Source of the DNA: an uncultured Bacteroides sp.
GTDB taxonomy: Bacteria > Bacteroidota > Bacteroidia > Chitinophagales > Chitinophagaceae
Direction of reading: 5' to 3'
Length of the DNA: 33,015 nt
Assembly (NCBI GenBank): GCA_902168085.1
Contig: CABHOP010000090.1
Span: 1-33,015, forward strand
In this document: positions 16,520 through 23,925 of the stretch, piece by piece
How the letters are laid out: every line of letters begins with the position of its first letter
Position numbering within the stretch: the stretch's first letter is position 1
Made by a program: the position numbers and the translations under genes
The notes under the pieces: generated by a model
What the model saw: only the letters and a program-made list of their open reading frames with translations
Databases searched by the model: none
Told to the model about the DNA's origin: nothing

Positions 16520-17531
16520 CTTCCCCTCCTGTTGTTTCCGGTTCGTCCAGTTGCTCGCCTGTATATAGTGTTTCTACCTCCGTAGCATTCAGCCCATAGG
16601 CATCTTGCAGCCATTTAGCGTATACCGATTTATAGCCGTGGGTTACATAAATATGCTCTGCTCCTGTCTGCTTTATCGCCGTGTTCAGTTGCCCCCAGTC
16701 TGCGTGGTCCGATAATACAAACCCCCTGTCTGCACCACGCCTGCGGCGTGTGCCGCGTAGCTGCATCCAGCCGCTGCAAATGCCCAGCTTATAAGGCTGC
16801 AGTTTGCGCAGCCACGGCGTGTTTTCTGCCGATGGAGGGGCAATGATGATATCGCCTTTTATATCTTTCGGGTTGATGCTGCTGTCAATGCGTCTTGCAT
16901 AGGGCAACGGCTCAATGGCCGCCTCATACAGTTTGTTTACATTATCTACGGCTCCATGCGTGTAGATGTTGCCGATACTTGGGTCCAGGTGTTTATGTAT
17001 GCGTTGGGCTTTACCTAGTGCATATCCCAGTATCACAGAGTTCTTGCCTTCTTCCCTGTTTTTTCGCCACCAGTCATTAATATCATGGTGCACGGTTGCC
17101 GGGTCAGGAAAGTTATATACCGGTAGCCCAAAGGTGCTTTCAGTTATAAAATGATGACATCGTATTGGTTCAAATGGCACAGAAATGCCATCTTCCCCCA
17201 ATTTATAGTCACCGCTTACTACCCATATCTCTCCCTTGTATTCCAGCCTTACCTGTGCGCTGCCCCATATATGGCCGGCAGGGTGCAGGCTTATTTGCAC
17301 ACCGTTTATTGTAATGGGCTGATTATAATCTACCGTTTGCACATTTATATCCTGTCCCAGGCGGTAGCGCATTACTGGTGCTGCGTGTATATGTGCCAGG
17401 TACTTCTTCATGCCCCATCGGGCATGGTCGCTGTGTGCATGGGTAATAATGGCATTATCCACCGGCTTCCACGGGTCTATATACACATCCGCCTGCGCGC
17501 AATAAATACCGTTCTGGTTAAAAGTGAGCAT
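16506..17531 (-). CDS. Ligase-associated DNA exonuclease (MBL fold, beta-CASP)
   Basis: A 341-residue metallo-beta-lactamase-fold nuclease. The metal site motif 'HAHSDHARWG' (His31, His33, Asp35, His36) is intact, followed by 'LHPAGHIWGSAQV' (motif III His), 'VVSGDYK' (motif IV Asp) and the beta-CASP-type C-terminal 'LSDHADW' and 'HGYKS'. These features define the 'ligase-associated DNA exonuclease' family related to SNM1/Artemis nucleases. The product probably trims DNA ends for the ligase encoded immediately downstream with a 14-base overlap. The companion helicase and phosphoesterase genes are not in the window. Confidence 0.95.
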   Translation of the reverse strand: MLTFNQNGIYCAQADVYIDPWKPVDNAIITHAHSDHARWGMKKYLAHIHAAPVMRYRLGQDINVQTVDYNQPITINGVQISLHPAGHIWGSAQVRLEYKGEIWVVSGDYKLGEDGISVPFEPIRCHHFITESTFGLPVYNFPDPATVHHDINDWWRKNREEGKNSVILGYALGKAQRIHKHLDPSIGNIYTHGAVDNVNKLYEAAIEPLPYARRIDSSINPKDIKGDIIIAPPSAENTPWLRKLQPYKLGICSGWMQLRGTRRRRGADRGFVLSDHADWGQLNTAIKQTGAEHIYVTHGYKSVYAKWLQDAYGLNATEVETLYTGEQLDEPETTGGEDAGI

Positions 17532-17666
17532 GTTATCGTCTCTTGGTTTATGCTATAAAAAAGCCTGCCGCCATACAACAAGAAAAATATTGAAAAGTTT
17601 ATCATTCCTGCTGACACAGGGCTGTCACTACCTGCATGTTTCTTTGTATCATAAAACCACATACAT

Positions 17667-18197
17667 ATGCAAAACGTACTTTCCAACACCGCACAGGAAA
17701 CACTCCATGGCTTAGCTAAAGATTATGCGGCCTATAACCTTTGGGCTGTCAATCAAATGGTTAACTGGCTGCGTACGCACCCGCAAGACCTGATGGACAC
17801 TGCTGTTCTTTCCAGCTTTAAGGGCATCAGGCAAACCATTACGCATATCATGAATACCCAGGACTGGTGGCAGGGCGTGCTGCAGCACAATGCCGACGAT
17901 AGTTTATATGGCCGCGAGCACACCGGTAGCATGGAAGATTTGTATAACGATATAATTGGCCATTCACAGGCGTTTTTAGAAGATGTTAATGCTCTCACAG
18001 AAGAAGAATTGAACGAAGTAGTGCCTTTCAGCATACCCTATGTGGGCGATTTTAAAGCGCCGCGCTACCAGATGATACAGCATGCCGTTACGCATGGTAC
18101 TTATCATCGCGGGCAGGTTGTTACGATCGCACATCATCTCGACATACACGATGCGCCGATGACCGATTATATGTTTTATCTATTGATGGCAAAGTAA
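17667..18197 (+). CDS. DinB-family protein
   Basis: A 176-residue four-helix-bundle protein of the DinB/YfiT-like superfamily. The three metal-ligand histidines are visible: His60 in 'QTITHIMN', and His143 and His147 in 'HAVTHGTYHRGQ'. Related enzymes are divalent-metal-dependent thiol transferases (bacillithiol, mycothiol) or unassigned stress proteins. The gene diverges from the exonuclease/ligase pair; a DNA-damage link is suggestive but unproven, because DinB here is a family name, not polymerase IV. Confidence 0.92.
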   Translation: MQNVLSNTAQETLHGLAKDYAAYNLWAVNQMVNWLRTHPQDLMDTAVLSSFKGIRQTITHIMNTQDWWQGVLQHNADDSLYGREHTGSMEDLYNDIIGHSQAFLEDVNALTEEELNEVVPFSIPYVGDFKAPRYQMIQHAVTHGTYHRGQVVTIAHHLDIHDAPMTDYMFYLLMAK

Positions 18198-18217
18198 AGC
18201 AGCGTCTTTTTGATATA

Positions 18218-18247
18218 AAAACACTGGTGTTTTCACCGGTGCTTTTA
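18218..18247 (+). terminator. Terminator after the DinB-family gene
   Basis: An 11-12-pair hairpin (arms 18218-18229 and 18234-18245, 'cactggtg'/'caccggtg' core, one G-T pair and one mismatch) with a TTTT loop and a short T-run. It lies 20 bases downstream of the stop at 18197. Confidence 0.6.
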
Positions 18248-18319
18248 TGTTGGTTATTATCGTAATTTTATAAGACAAAGGGGAAAGCGGGCGAAACCAT
18301 ATTTTAAAACACTTGAATA

Positions 18320-19327
18320 ATGGACAAGCCGGCACACGATTATTCTTATCTTAAAATGACCGAAGAGGCCTATACCCGGGCTTTGGTCGATGCCTTATCG
18401 GGTGATATATGCCTTGTAGATGGCAATGGTGTTTTCTTAGGTGCCGTGGCCGATTTTAATAACGAAATATGCGCACCCCGCTATGTCAAATCCATAAAAG
18501 ACCTGTACCCTGATGACCCTGAACTGGTTAAGTCCTTCCTTGAGAATATTAAGACCACGCTTGAAACAAAGAATACCCACGTTTACCAGTACGAGGTAAA
18601 AACACCACTCAAAACCCGGCACAACGAAGCCCAGTTTTCATACCTGGGCGATGATAAGGTGCTGATAGTAAACAGGAATATCACGCCTATTATGGAATTG
18701 TCCTCTCGTGTATATGCCAACCAGGCTATCCTGAAGGCTATCATCGAGAATAACAACGATATGATCTTTGCGCTCGACCTGGAGATGCGTTATATCCTTT
18801 TCAACCCTGCACACAAACGCTCTATGAAGACAAGGTATGGTGTCGATATAAAAATAGGGACGCCTATGACCCGCTATGTGCGTGTTAATGAAGATGTAGG
18901 GTTAGGCATGAGTGTTTTTCAAAGGGTTATAAAAGGAGAAAGGGTCATTTTTGAAAGCGATTTCGGCACAGAGAGTATGTTTCGCGGGCATACACAATTG
19001 CATGTCTTCCCCCTGCTGGATGAAAGCAAAAAGATATTCGGTATCGCCGTATTTGCCAAAGATGTAACTGCACAGCATGAGTTGCAGCAGCAGAAGGAGA
19101 ATTATATAAAAATGATGGAATATCTCGTTTCCGACCTCTCGCACAAACTGAGGAAACCGGTAGCCACTATACTGGGTCTCGTGCAATTGGTGGATGAAGA
19201 GAAAAATATAAAAGACCTGCAGAAAATACTCTCTTACCTGCACGAATCTACTGCCGAATTGGATGAATGCATCCGGCAGATGACGCAGTTTCTTGAAGAT
19301 CACACCCGTACAGACGATACGAAATAG
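18320..19327 (+). CDS. PAS/DHp signalling protein lacking an ATPase domain
   Basis: A 335-residue cytosolic signalling protein. Residues ~15-125 form a divergent PAS-like sensor ('ALSGDICLVDGNGVFLGAV'). Residues ~136-255 form a second PAS domain ('ILKAIIENNNDMIFALDLEMRYILFN' to 'IFGIAVFAKDVTAQHELQQQ'). Residues ~258-328 are a DHp two-helix hairpin with an H-box 'SHKLRKPVATILGLVQL' (His275). The protein stops there with no HATPase_c domain (no N, G1 or G2 boxes), and none is encoded downstream. It may act as a phosphotransfer or dimerisation partner, or as a sensor that reverses or relays phosphorylation from another kinase. A similar protein lies at 29276. No receiver partner is adjacent. Confidence 0.88.
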   Translation: MDKPAHDYSYLKMTEEAYTRALVDALSGDICLVDGNGVFLGAVADFNNEICAPRYVKSIKDLYPDDPELVKSFLENIKTTLETKNTHVYQYEVKTPLKTRHNEAQFSYLGDDKVLIVNRNITPIMELSSRVYANQAILKAIIENNNDMIFALDLEMRYILFNPAHKRSMKTRYGVDIKIGTPMTRYVRVNEDVGLGMSVFQRVIKGERVIFESDFGTESMFRGHTQLHVFPLLDESKKIFGIAVFAKDVTAQHELQQQKENYIKMMEYLVSDLSHKLRKPVATILGLVQLVDEEKNIKDLQKILSYLHESTAELDECIRQMTQFLEDHTRTDDTK

Positions 19328-19349
19328 CTACATTCCTTATCTTAGGGCT

Positions 19350-19898
19350 ATGGAAACAACAACCTTAGGAATAGGCTCCCGTGTAGAACATCCGCACTTT
19401 GGCAAAGGCGTGGTGGTAGATGTATCAAGCGAAACATATACTATCTGGTTCAAATCGCAGAATGCAGCCAAAAGCATCAATAAAGATTACGAACTGAAAA
19501 TAATACAGGCCACCGAAGCTACTGCCGAAGGCCAGGCGGCGGGCATTACGTTATCTGATATTGAACAGGCACTGGATAATATCTTGGAGCGCCGCCTGCA
19601 CGAAATGCAGATAGTGCCTATGGGCAACCGCTGGAACAATGGTACGCTGATACTGAAGCCCGGTGATGATACCCAAAGCAAAGAAGTGCCGCTCGAAACC
19701 TTCTTTCACAAAATAGTAATGGTACGCGACCGCATGCGCCTGATAGAGCAAAAGATAAATGCGCATAAGGTGCTGACACCTGAAGAAAAGGTAGACTTGC
19801 AGCAGTACGTCAGTGGCGTATATGGGTCGCTCACTACTTTTAATGTGCTATTCAAAGAAACACACCACCAGTTCAAAGGCGCAGGTGCAAAAGAATAA
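19350..19898 (+). CDS. UvrD/PcrA C-terminal tudor-like domain protein
   Basis: A 182-residue protein; I place the start at 19350 (METTTLGIGSRV...), not at an upstream ATG at 19293 that overlaps the previous gene. Residues 6-52 read 'LGIGSRVEHPHFGKGVVVDV', then 'YTIWFKSQNAAKSINKDYELKII', the pattern of the tudor-like RNA-polymerase-binding tail of UvrD/PcrA helicases ('G.RV.H..FG.G.V'). No helicase is attached. The rest (~60-180) is helical and of a type I do not recognise ('LERRLHEMQIVPMGNRWNNGTLILKPGDD'). A stand-alone adaptor for RNA polymerase is an inference. Confidence 0.75.
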   Translation: METTTLGIGSRVEHPHFGKGVVVDVSSETYTIWFKSQNAAKSINKDYELKIIQATEATAEGQAAGITLSDIEQALDNILERRLHEMQIVPMGNRWNNGTLILKPGDDTQSKEVPLETFFHKIVMVRDRMRLIEQKINAHKVLTPEEKVDLQQYVSGVYGSLTTFNVLFKETHHQFKGAGAKE

Positions 19899-19930
19899 AA
19901 AACAGCCTATCCAAAACGGGTAGGCTGTTT
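19897..19930 (-). terminator. Terminator of the CsbD gene (possibly bidirectional)
   Basis: A 10-base-pair perfect stem (19900-19909 'aaacagccta' with 19921-19930) extended by one wobble and two G-C pairs around the loop aaaac. Read on the minus strand it is followed by six Ts, suited to the CsbD transcript. On the plus strand, only three Ts follow. Confidence 0.75.
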
Positions 19931-19950
19931 CCGGTGACCCCTTATACAGG

Positions 19951-20139
19951 CTATCCTAAAGATTTAAGCCATGTTACCACTTCATCGCGTGTTTTTCCAA
20001 GCTTCTGTTGAAGGCGGCCCAGCAGTTCGTCATCTTTACCTTCTTCATATCGCAAGTCATCGTCCGTCAGGTCGGCATGGGCTTGTTTTACCTTTCCTTT
20101 CAGTTCGTTCCATTTTCCTTTTAATTCCAGCTTGTCCAT
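19951..20139 (-). CDS. CsbD-family stress protein
   Basis: A 62-residue hydrophilic helical protein of the CsbD family: '[20 protein letters not shown]' then '[31 protein letters not shown]', matching the conserved 'KGKWNQLKGKVKE.WGKLTDDD' pattern. In Bacillus the family member is a general-stress protein of unknown mechanism. It has its own terminator and converges with the gene ending at 19898. Confidence 0.93.
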   Translation of the reverse strand: MDKLELKGKWNELKGKVKQAHADLTDDDLRYEEGKDDELLGRLQQKLGKTRDEVVTWLKSLG

Positions 20140-20275
20140 AGCAGTTAGTTTTCCCTATACTTTAAAATACTGTGCCACTACCCGTTATCAATATTGTTAT
20201 AACCTTGTTAATACATGTTTACGTCATTTAGCTATGGCATACTTGTTGCCTTATCTGTTTAACAAGATGACGACG

Positions 20276-20917
20276 ATGAAACAACTTAAGACATTAGCAC
20301 TGGTATTGGCAGGTAGCCTGTTACTTACTTCCTGTATAAAAAATGAATATTACGAAACCAACCCTAATACCCAGCAACCGATAGGGTATCAGAATATATT
20401 TGATGATAATTTCGATTACGATGCGCACAACTGGTCTTTCAGTGATGCATCGAACGATGCTTATGTAAGTGTAGGTGGTGGCCGGCTGAAGTATGAATAC
20501 AACCCTCCCGGTGAGGGTACCAATACGGTAGCCATCAATACGGGCGTGAATGTGAACCGCGATTTTTTAATACAATCGCGCATCAGTTCCAATAATGCTA
20601 TGGGTATTGCCTTTGGTGTATCCAACAGCGACTACGGTTACTCTTTCTTTATAGATGACCAGGGATACTTTGCGGTGTATAGGGAAGGCAATGCCAGCAC
20701 GCCTGTAAAGACCATTATCGACTGGCAGTATAATGCTGCCATCCTCACCGGTTGGAATAATATAGAGTTTGAACAAGTGGGTAATTATTGGCTGGGATAT
20801 GTAAACGGTACCAAACTTTTTGAAATACCCGCACAGAATTTATACGGCTCAAAGACAGGATTTATAACACTGGCAGGCACTACCGGCTATGCCGATTACC
20901 TGACAGTGCAATGGTAA
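20276..20917 (+). CDS. Lipoprotein, probable concanavalin-like beta-sandwich
   Basis: A 213-residue protein starting at 20276 (MKQLKTLALVLAGSLLLTSC). The lipobox LTSC at residue ~20 marks an outer-membrane or inner-membrane lipoprotein. The mature part is ~185 residues of beta-strands: 'IFDDNFDYDAHNWSFSDASNDAYVSVGGGRLKY', 'DFLIQSRISSNNAMGIAFGVS', 'YGYSFFIDDQGYFAVYREGN', 'GWNNIEFEQVGNYWLGYVNG', like LamG/DUF1080-type sandwiches that bind or cleave carbohydrates. No catalytic residues are obvious. A terminator-like hairpin lies ~40 bases after the stop. Confidence 0.85.
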   Translation: MKQLKTLALVLAGSLLLTSCIKNEYYETNPNTQQPIGYQNIFDDNFDYDAHNWSFSDASNDAYVSVGGGRLKYEYNPPGEGTNTVAINTGVNVNRDFLIQSRISSNNAMGIAFGVSNSDYGYSFFIDDQGYFAVYREGNASTPVKTIIDWQYNAAILTGWNNIEFEQVGNYWLGYVNGTKLFEIPAQNLYGSKTGFITLAGTTGYADYLTVQW

Positions 20918-20955
20918 TCATAGCATATTAGAAAGTTTTAGTTTAGTACAATGAC

Positions 20956-20991
20956 AAAATCCCTTGTATCTTAGATATTAAGGGATTTTTT
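20956..20991 (+). terminator. Terminator-like hairpin abutting the LOG-family start codon
   Basis: A 10-base-pair stem (20956-20965 'aaaatccctt' with 20980-20989) and a 14-base loop, followed by TTTTTT ending at 20991. The ATG of the next gene begins at 20992. It suits termination of the upstream lipoprotein transcript. Inside the loop lies TATCTTAG (20967-20974), one base from the -7 consensus, so the LOG gene could be transcribed from within it. Confidence 0.65.
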
Positions 20992-21759
20992 ATGGACAAA
21001 GAATTAAATGGCAAGAATTTTACCCCGGTAGGCTCAAAACAGGAAGCGGTTTTTTTAGATGGTCCCAGTTCGCGGTGGAAAGAGTTGATGTTCCTTTTCA
21101 AGGTAATGAAGCAGTTTATCCATGGTTTCAGGAAGCTGCATTTTGTGGGGCCGTGTGTCACCGTGTTCGGTTCCGCCCGTTTCGACGAGTCGCACCCTTA
21201 TTATCAATTGGCACGCGAGGTAGGGGCCGAGGTTTCTAAAATCGGTTTTGCTGTAATGACGGGTGGCGGCCCCGGTATTATGGAAGCGGCCAACCGTGGC
21301 GCGCAGGAAGCCGGTGGTTTTTCATTGGGCTGCAATATTGTGCTGCCTAAAGAGCAAAAACCAAACCCATACCTCGATCATTGGGTCGATTTCGAATACT
21401 TCTTTGTGCGCAAAACACTGCTCAGCAAATATTCCTACGCCTTCATCGTAATGCCCGGTGGTTATGGTACACTCGATGAGTTTTTTGAAGCGATCACCCT
21501 GATACAAACAGGCAAGTTTCAGAAGTTTCCCATTGTGCTGATGGGTAAAGAATATCACCGCGACTTGTATGTGCATGTGCAGAACATGGTAAAGAATAAA
21601 ACGATTGCAGATAAGGATCCGGAGCTATTCCTGTTTACCGATTCGGTTGAAGAGGCTATAGCGCATATTCAGAAGCATGCGATAGAGGGCTTTGGTCTTA
21701 AAAAGACCAAACGCTACAGGCCGGTACGCATACTGGGCGAACGCAGAATGTGGAGATAA
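20992..21759 (+). CDS. LOG-family cytokinin-type nucleoside-5'-monophosphate phosphoribohydrolase
   Basis: A 255-residue Rossmann-fold protein of the LOG/TIGR00730 group. The motifs 'TGGGPGIMEAANRGA' (90-104) and 'MPGGYGTLDEFFE' (154-166) contain the PGGxGTxxE catalytic signature. 'RKTLLSKYSYAFIVMPGG' is typical of the phylum's TIGR00730 proteins. Members cleave purine nucleoside 5'-monophosphates (AMP, N6-modified AMP) to the base and ribose-5-phosphate. The first ~45 residues extend beyond short LOG proteins; the start is chosen at 20992 because the hydrophilic extension carries open coding-like sequence. The hairpin just before it makes the true start worth checking. Confidence 0.92.
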   Translation: MDKELNGKNFTPVGSKQEAVFLDGPSSRWKELMFLFKVMKQFIHGFRKLHFVGPCVTVFGSARFDESHPYYQLAREVGAEVSKIGFAVMTGGGPGIMEAANRGAQEAGGFSLGCNIVLPKEQKPNPYLDHWVDFEYFFVRKTLLSKYSYAFIVMPGGYGTLDEFFEAITLIQTGKFQKFPIVLMGKEYHRDLYVHVQNMVKNKTIADKDPELFLFTDSVEEAIAHIQKHAIEGFGLKKTKRYRPVRILGERRMWR

Positions 21760-21761
21760 AA

Positions 21762-21787
21762 ACAAGGCTTGCATATACAAGCCTTGT
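21762..21787 (+). terminator. Hairpin after the LOG-family gene
   Basis: A perfect 10-base-pair dyad (21762-21771 'acaaggcttg' with 21778-21787) and a 6-base loop, directly after the stop at 21759. The plus side lacks a T-run, while the minus strand has five Ts, so it could be a weak or bidirectional terminator or an mRNA 3'-end stabiliser. The rest of the spacer to 21957 has only a loose dyad and no clear promoter. Confidence 0.55.
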
Positions 21788-21956
21788 ATGGATGGTTTGG
21801 AAATGTTTTAAGGCAAATGGGCTATACGGAATGAGTGATATGATTCTCTGTATGCTACACAAAGGTGCCGGCTGAATATTAAGGCGCTGTTACGGGAATA
21901 TTAATTCAGCATTTTCATATAGCAATAATTCGATTTTCTCTGCGTTTTTAAAGGGT

Positions 21957-22349
21957 ATGAAAATTCTTAAAAGTATTACGCTGATTGCAGGGGTTGTATT
22001 TGTGTTGGCTATAGCCTTGCTGTTCACCAGCTTTGCTACTTCCATGATTCCCGGCAAAAGCAAGCGTGAACGCTCCATTAAAGTCACCGGTATACTCCAT
22101 CATGCCTTTGGCGGCGAATCAACTCATGATATATCTCTGTACACATCAGTCGATAGCGGCAATAGTTATTATATCAATCGGGGCTTAGAGTATATCGCCT
22201 TAGCCGATATAACAGCATGTAAAGGTAAACCTGTAGATATCTATTACTACAGGCATGGTTTTAGCCTGCTCGATTTTAATAACAAGCTGCGTCATGTTAC
22301 GGAGATTCGTGTGGGTGATAAAGTGATTTACACTGAACTGGTAGATTAA
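21957..22349 (+). CDS. Small membrane-anchored protein of unknown function
   Basis: A 130-residue protein with one hydrophobic N-terminal segment (residues ~5-30, 'LKSITLIAGVVFVLAIALLF') that acts as a signal anchor or uncleaved signal. The remaining ~95 residues are soluble and strand-rich ('SIKVTGILHHAF', 'SGNSYYINRGLEYIAL', 'KPVDIYYYRHGFSLLDF'). I do not recognise the family. Its end overlaps the convergent pentapeptide gene by 4 bases. Confidence 0.72.
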   Translation: MKILKSITLIAGVVFVLAIALLFTSFATSMIPGKSKRERSIKVTGILHHAFGGESTHDISLYTSVDSGNSYYINRGLEYIALADITACKGKPVDIYYYRHGFSLLDFNNKLRHVTEIRVGDKVIYTELVD

Positions 22350-22921
22350 TTCTCTATTTCGATATGATATTTGAATAGCAGTCCCGGTAAGCCATACATC
22401 GAAAACTTAGCATGGCGTATGCGGTTTATTTCCGGGTCTATCATATAGTTCGCGGCCGTTCTCAGGTCGGCATTTTCAAGCAGGGTATTTTCAAATACGG
22501 CGCCATTCAGGTTGCACCCTTCAAAGCTGGCATCTTTCAATTCTGCCGATACAAAATCTACTTCTTCCAGGTTGCAGTTGATAAAATGGGTGCCATGTAT
22601 TTTTAGCTGGTAGAAGGAAGAGAAATTCAATTGGCAATTTGTAAAACGAAAGGATAAAAGGAAATCATTACAGTTGCTGAATTGTAATCCCAATAGTTTA
22701 CACCCGTTGAATTGTATATTGCTCAATGTAGTTTTCACCAGCTTGCAATTACTCAAGTCGCAATTCTCAAAGCTGCAATCGCGAAACAGGTAACCAGAAA
22801 GGTCTGTACCGGAAAACTGGCAATCGGTAAAGCTACAGCCCTCATATTCGCCCTTAGGCAATGGTTCTGTCCTGTAGTCGGTACCGGTAAATGTTTCATT
22901 TTCTGTGAATACGTCCTTCAT
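22346..22921 (-). CDS. Pentapeptide-repeat protein (McbG/Qnr-like length and end)
   Basis: A 191-residue protein built from pentapeptide repeats of the A(D/N)LXX type from ~20 to ~155 ('CSFTDCQFSGTDLSGYLFRD', 'CSFENCDLSNCKL', 'CNLEEVDFVSAELKDASFEG', 'CNLNGAVFENTLLENADLRT'), which fold into a right-handed quadrilateral beta helix. The end 'NYMIDPEINRIRHAKFSMYG' followed by 'LPGLLFKYHIEIEN' resembles the C-terminal dimerisation segment of Qnr/MfpA-like proteins, which mimic DNA and protect gyrase or topoisomerase IV from quinolones and toxins. This would fit parE located 2.4 kb away, but no direct evidence links them. Many family members have no known role. Confidence 0.9.
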   Translation of the reverse strand: MKDVFTENETFTGTDYRTEPLPKGEYEGCSFTDCQFSGTDLSGYLFRDCSFENCDLSNCKLVKTTLSNIQFNGCKLLGLQFSNCNDFLLSFRFTNCQLNFSSFYQLKIHGTHFINCNLEEVDFVSAELKDASFEGCNLNGAVFENTLLENADLRTAANYMIDPEINRIRHAKFSMYGLPGLLFKYHIEIEN

Positions 22922-22961
22922 ATAGTTGCTTTCCGCATAAAGCTAACAATTTACATACAAT

Positions 22962-22991
22962 GCTAAAGGCAGGATATTTCCTGCCTTTAGC
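22962..22991 (-). terminator. Terminator-like hairpin after the L,D-transpeptidase gene
   Basis: A perfect 12-base-pair dyad (22962-22973 'gctaaaggcagg' with 22980-22991) and a 6-base loop, between the end of the L,D-transpeptidase gene (23016) and the start of the pentapeptide gene. It lacks a clear T-run on either strand, so efficiency is uncertain. Confidence 0.55.
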
Positions 22992-23015
22992 TTACGAGGG
23001 TTAAACGAATTATTA

Positions 23016-23879
23016 TTATTGTTTATTAACCGCAAGGGCATCACGTTGTTTCTGTTTTTTTAGTATTTCCTGCTTGTGCGTACTTACCAGTTGCGCTATT
23101 GTTTCCTTGCTGATGTCTAATGCCTCGGGATTAGTGGCCAATGTATACCAGGGCTTCGGCCCGCCAAAGGGGTAGCTGCCGAATACGATAACAGGTGTTC
23201 CATATGCTTTAATATGATCATTGCCTTCCAGCTTCCATTCATCGGCCCAGTCATACAGGTATTTCGCATCATCTATCAGCAGGCGCAGGCAAGAGTGCGA
23301 TGCCGGGTAGCCCGGCATATCATACAGGTGCCAGCCTACACCTTCTTTATTAGCTATGTTGAAATTCCATTTTAGTATCCACTCATCATCCACTGTGCTC
23401 ACGGTTTCCTCTGCCTTCCAGTTGGTAAAGAAAAGCCCCGTAGGTGTCTGGTCTCTTTCGCGGCCCATATTGGTAGGCCCCCAGCGCACCATCTTGCCGT
23501 TTTCATATGCACCAAATGCCTGTGCCGGATAAGAAAAGAATACGATCTTATGAATATCGCTTAGTTCCGCTACATAGTAAGGGAAAGGGGAGTAATGGTT
23601 CAGGTTGCTCTCAAATTTATCAGGCACCACCAGGCTATCTACCCTTAGCATATGGTTCTTATCCACGCGGTTCACGGCCATGATTATCGGCAGTTGCGCA
23701 TCGGTAAATAATTGCTTTATGCTATCCGGTGCTACTCCTTTCACCGGCTGCATATGATACCGGATGGCTATCTTCTCAAACTTTGGTTCTTGTTCCGTTT
23801 GTTGCTGCGCGCTGTTCTCAATACAGCTCATAGCTGTCATCGATAAAGCAGCAACAAGGGCTAATGTTCTTATCTGCAT
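23016..23879 (-). CDS. L,D-transpeptidase family protein (YkuD)
   Basis: A 287-residue exported protein. The N-terminal 'MQIRTLALVAALSMTAMSC' is a lipoprotein-like signal with Cys19, though 'AMSC' is a non-classical lipobox. Residues ~105-235 have the YkuD fold: 'IHKIVFFSYPAQAFGAYENGKMVRWGP', 'TPTGLFF', His184 in 'VGWHLYD' and the catalytic 'SHSCLRL' with nucleophile Cys197 and Arg199. Family enzymes make 3-3 cross-links in peptidoglycan or attach lipoproteins to it. The usual SHGC is SHSC here. A ~50-residue helical tail follows. The gene is on the minus strand with a hypothetical gene 46 bases upstream. Confidence 0.9.
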   Translation of the reverse strand: MQIRTLALVAALSMTAMSCIENSAQQQTEQEPKFEKIAIRYHMQPVKGVAPDSIKQLFTDAQLPIIMAVNRVDKNHMLRVDSLVVPDKFESNLNHYSPFPYYVAELSDIHKIVFFSYPAQAFGAYENGKMVRWGPTNMGRERDQTPTGLFFTNWKAEETVSTVDDEWILKWNFNIANKEGVGWHLYDMPGYPASHSCLRLLIDDAKYLYDWADEWKLEGNDHIKAYGTPVIVFGSYPFGGPKPWYTLATNPEALDISKETIAQLVSTHKQEILKKQKQRDALAVNKQ

Positions 23880-23925
23880 GATTTACATGCATATAAATTC
23901 ATGCCAGCAGTTGTTATGGAAAACA

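Noticed and set aside
17477-17689. A 70-codon minus-strand frame upstream of the exonuclease
   Set aside because: It overlaps the start of the exonuclease and the DinB-family gene, and has no coding-like features.
21871-21910. A loose dyad gctgaat...attcagc in the spacer before the 21957 gene
   Set aside because: Only seven pairs with a 26-base loop; not distinguishable from chance in AT-rich DNA.
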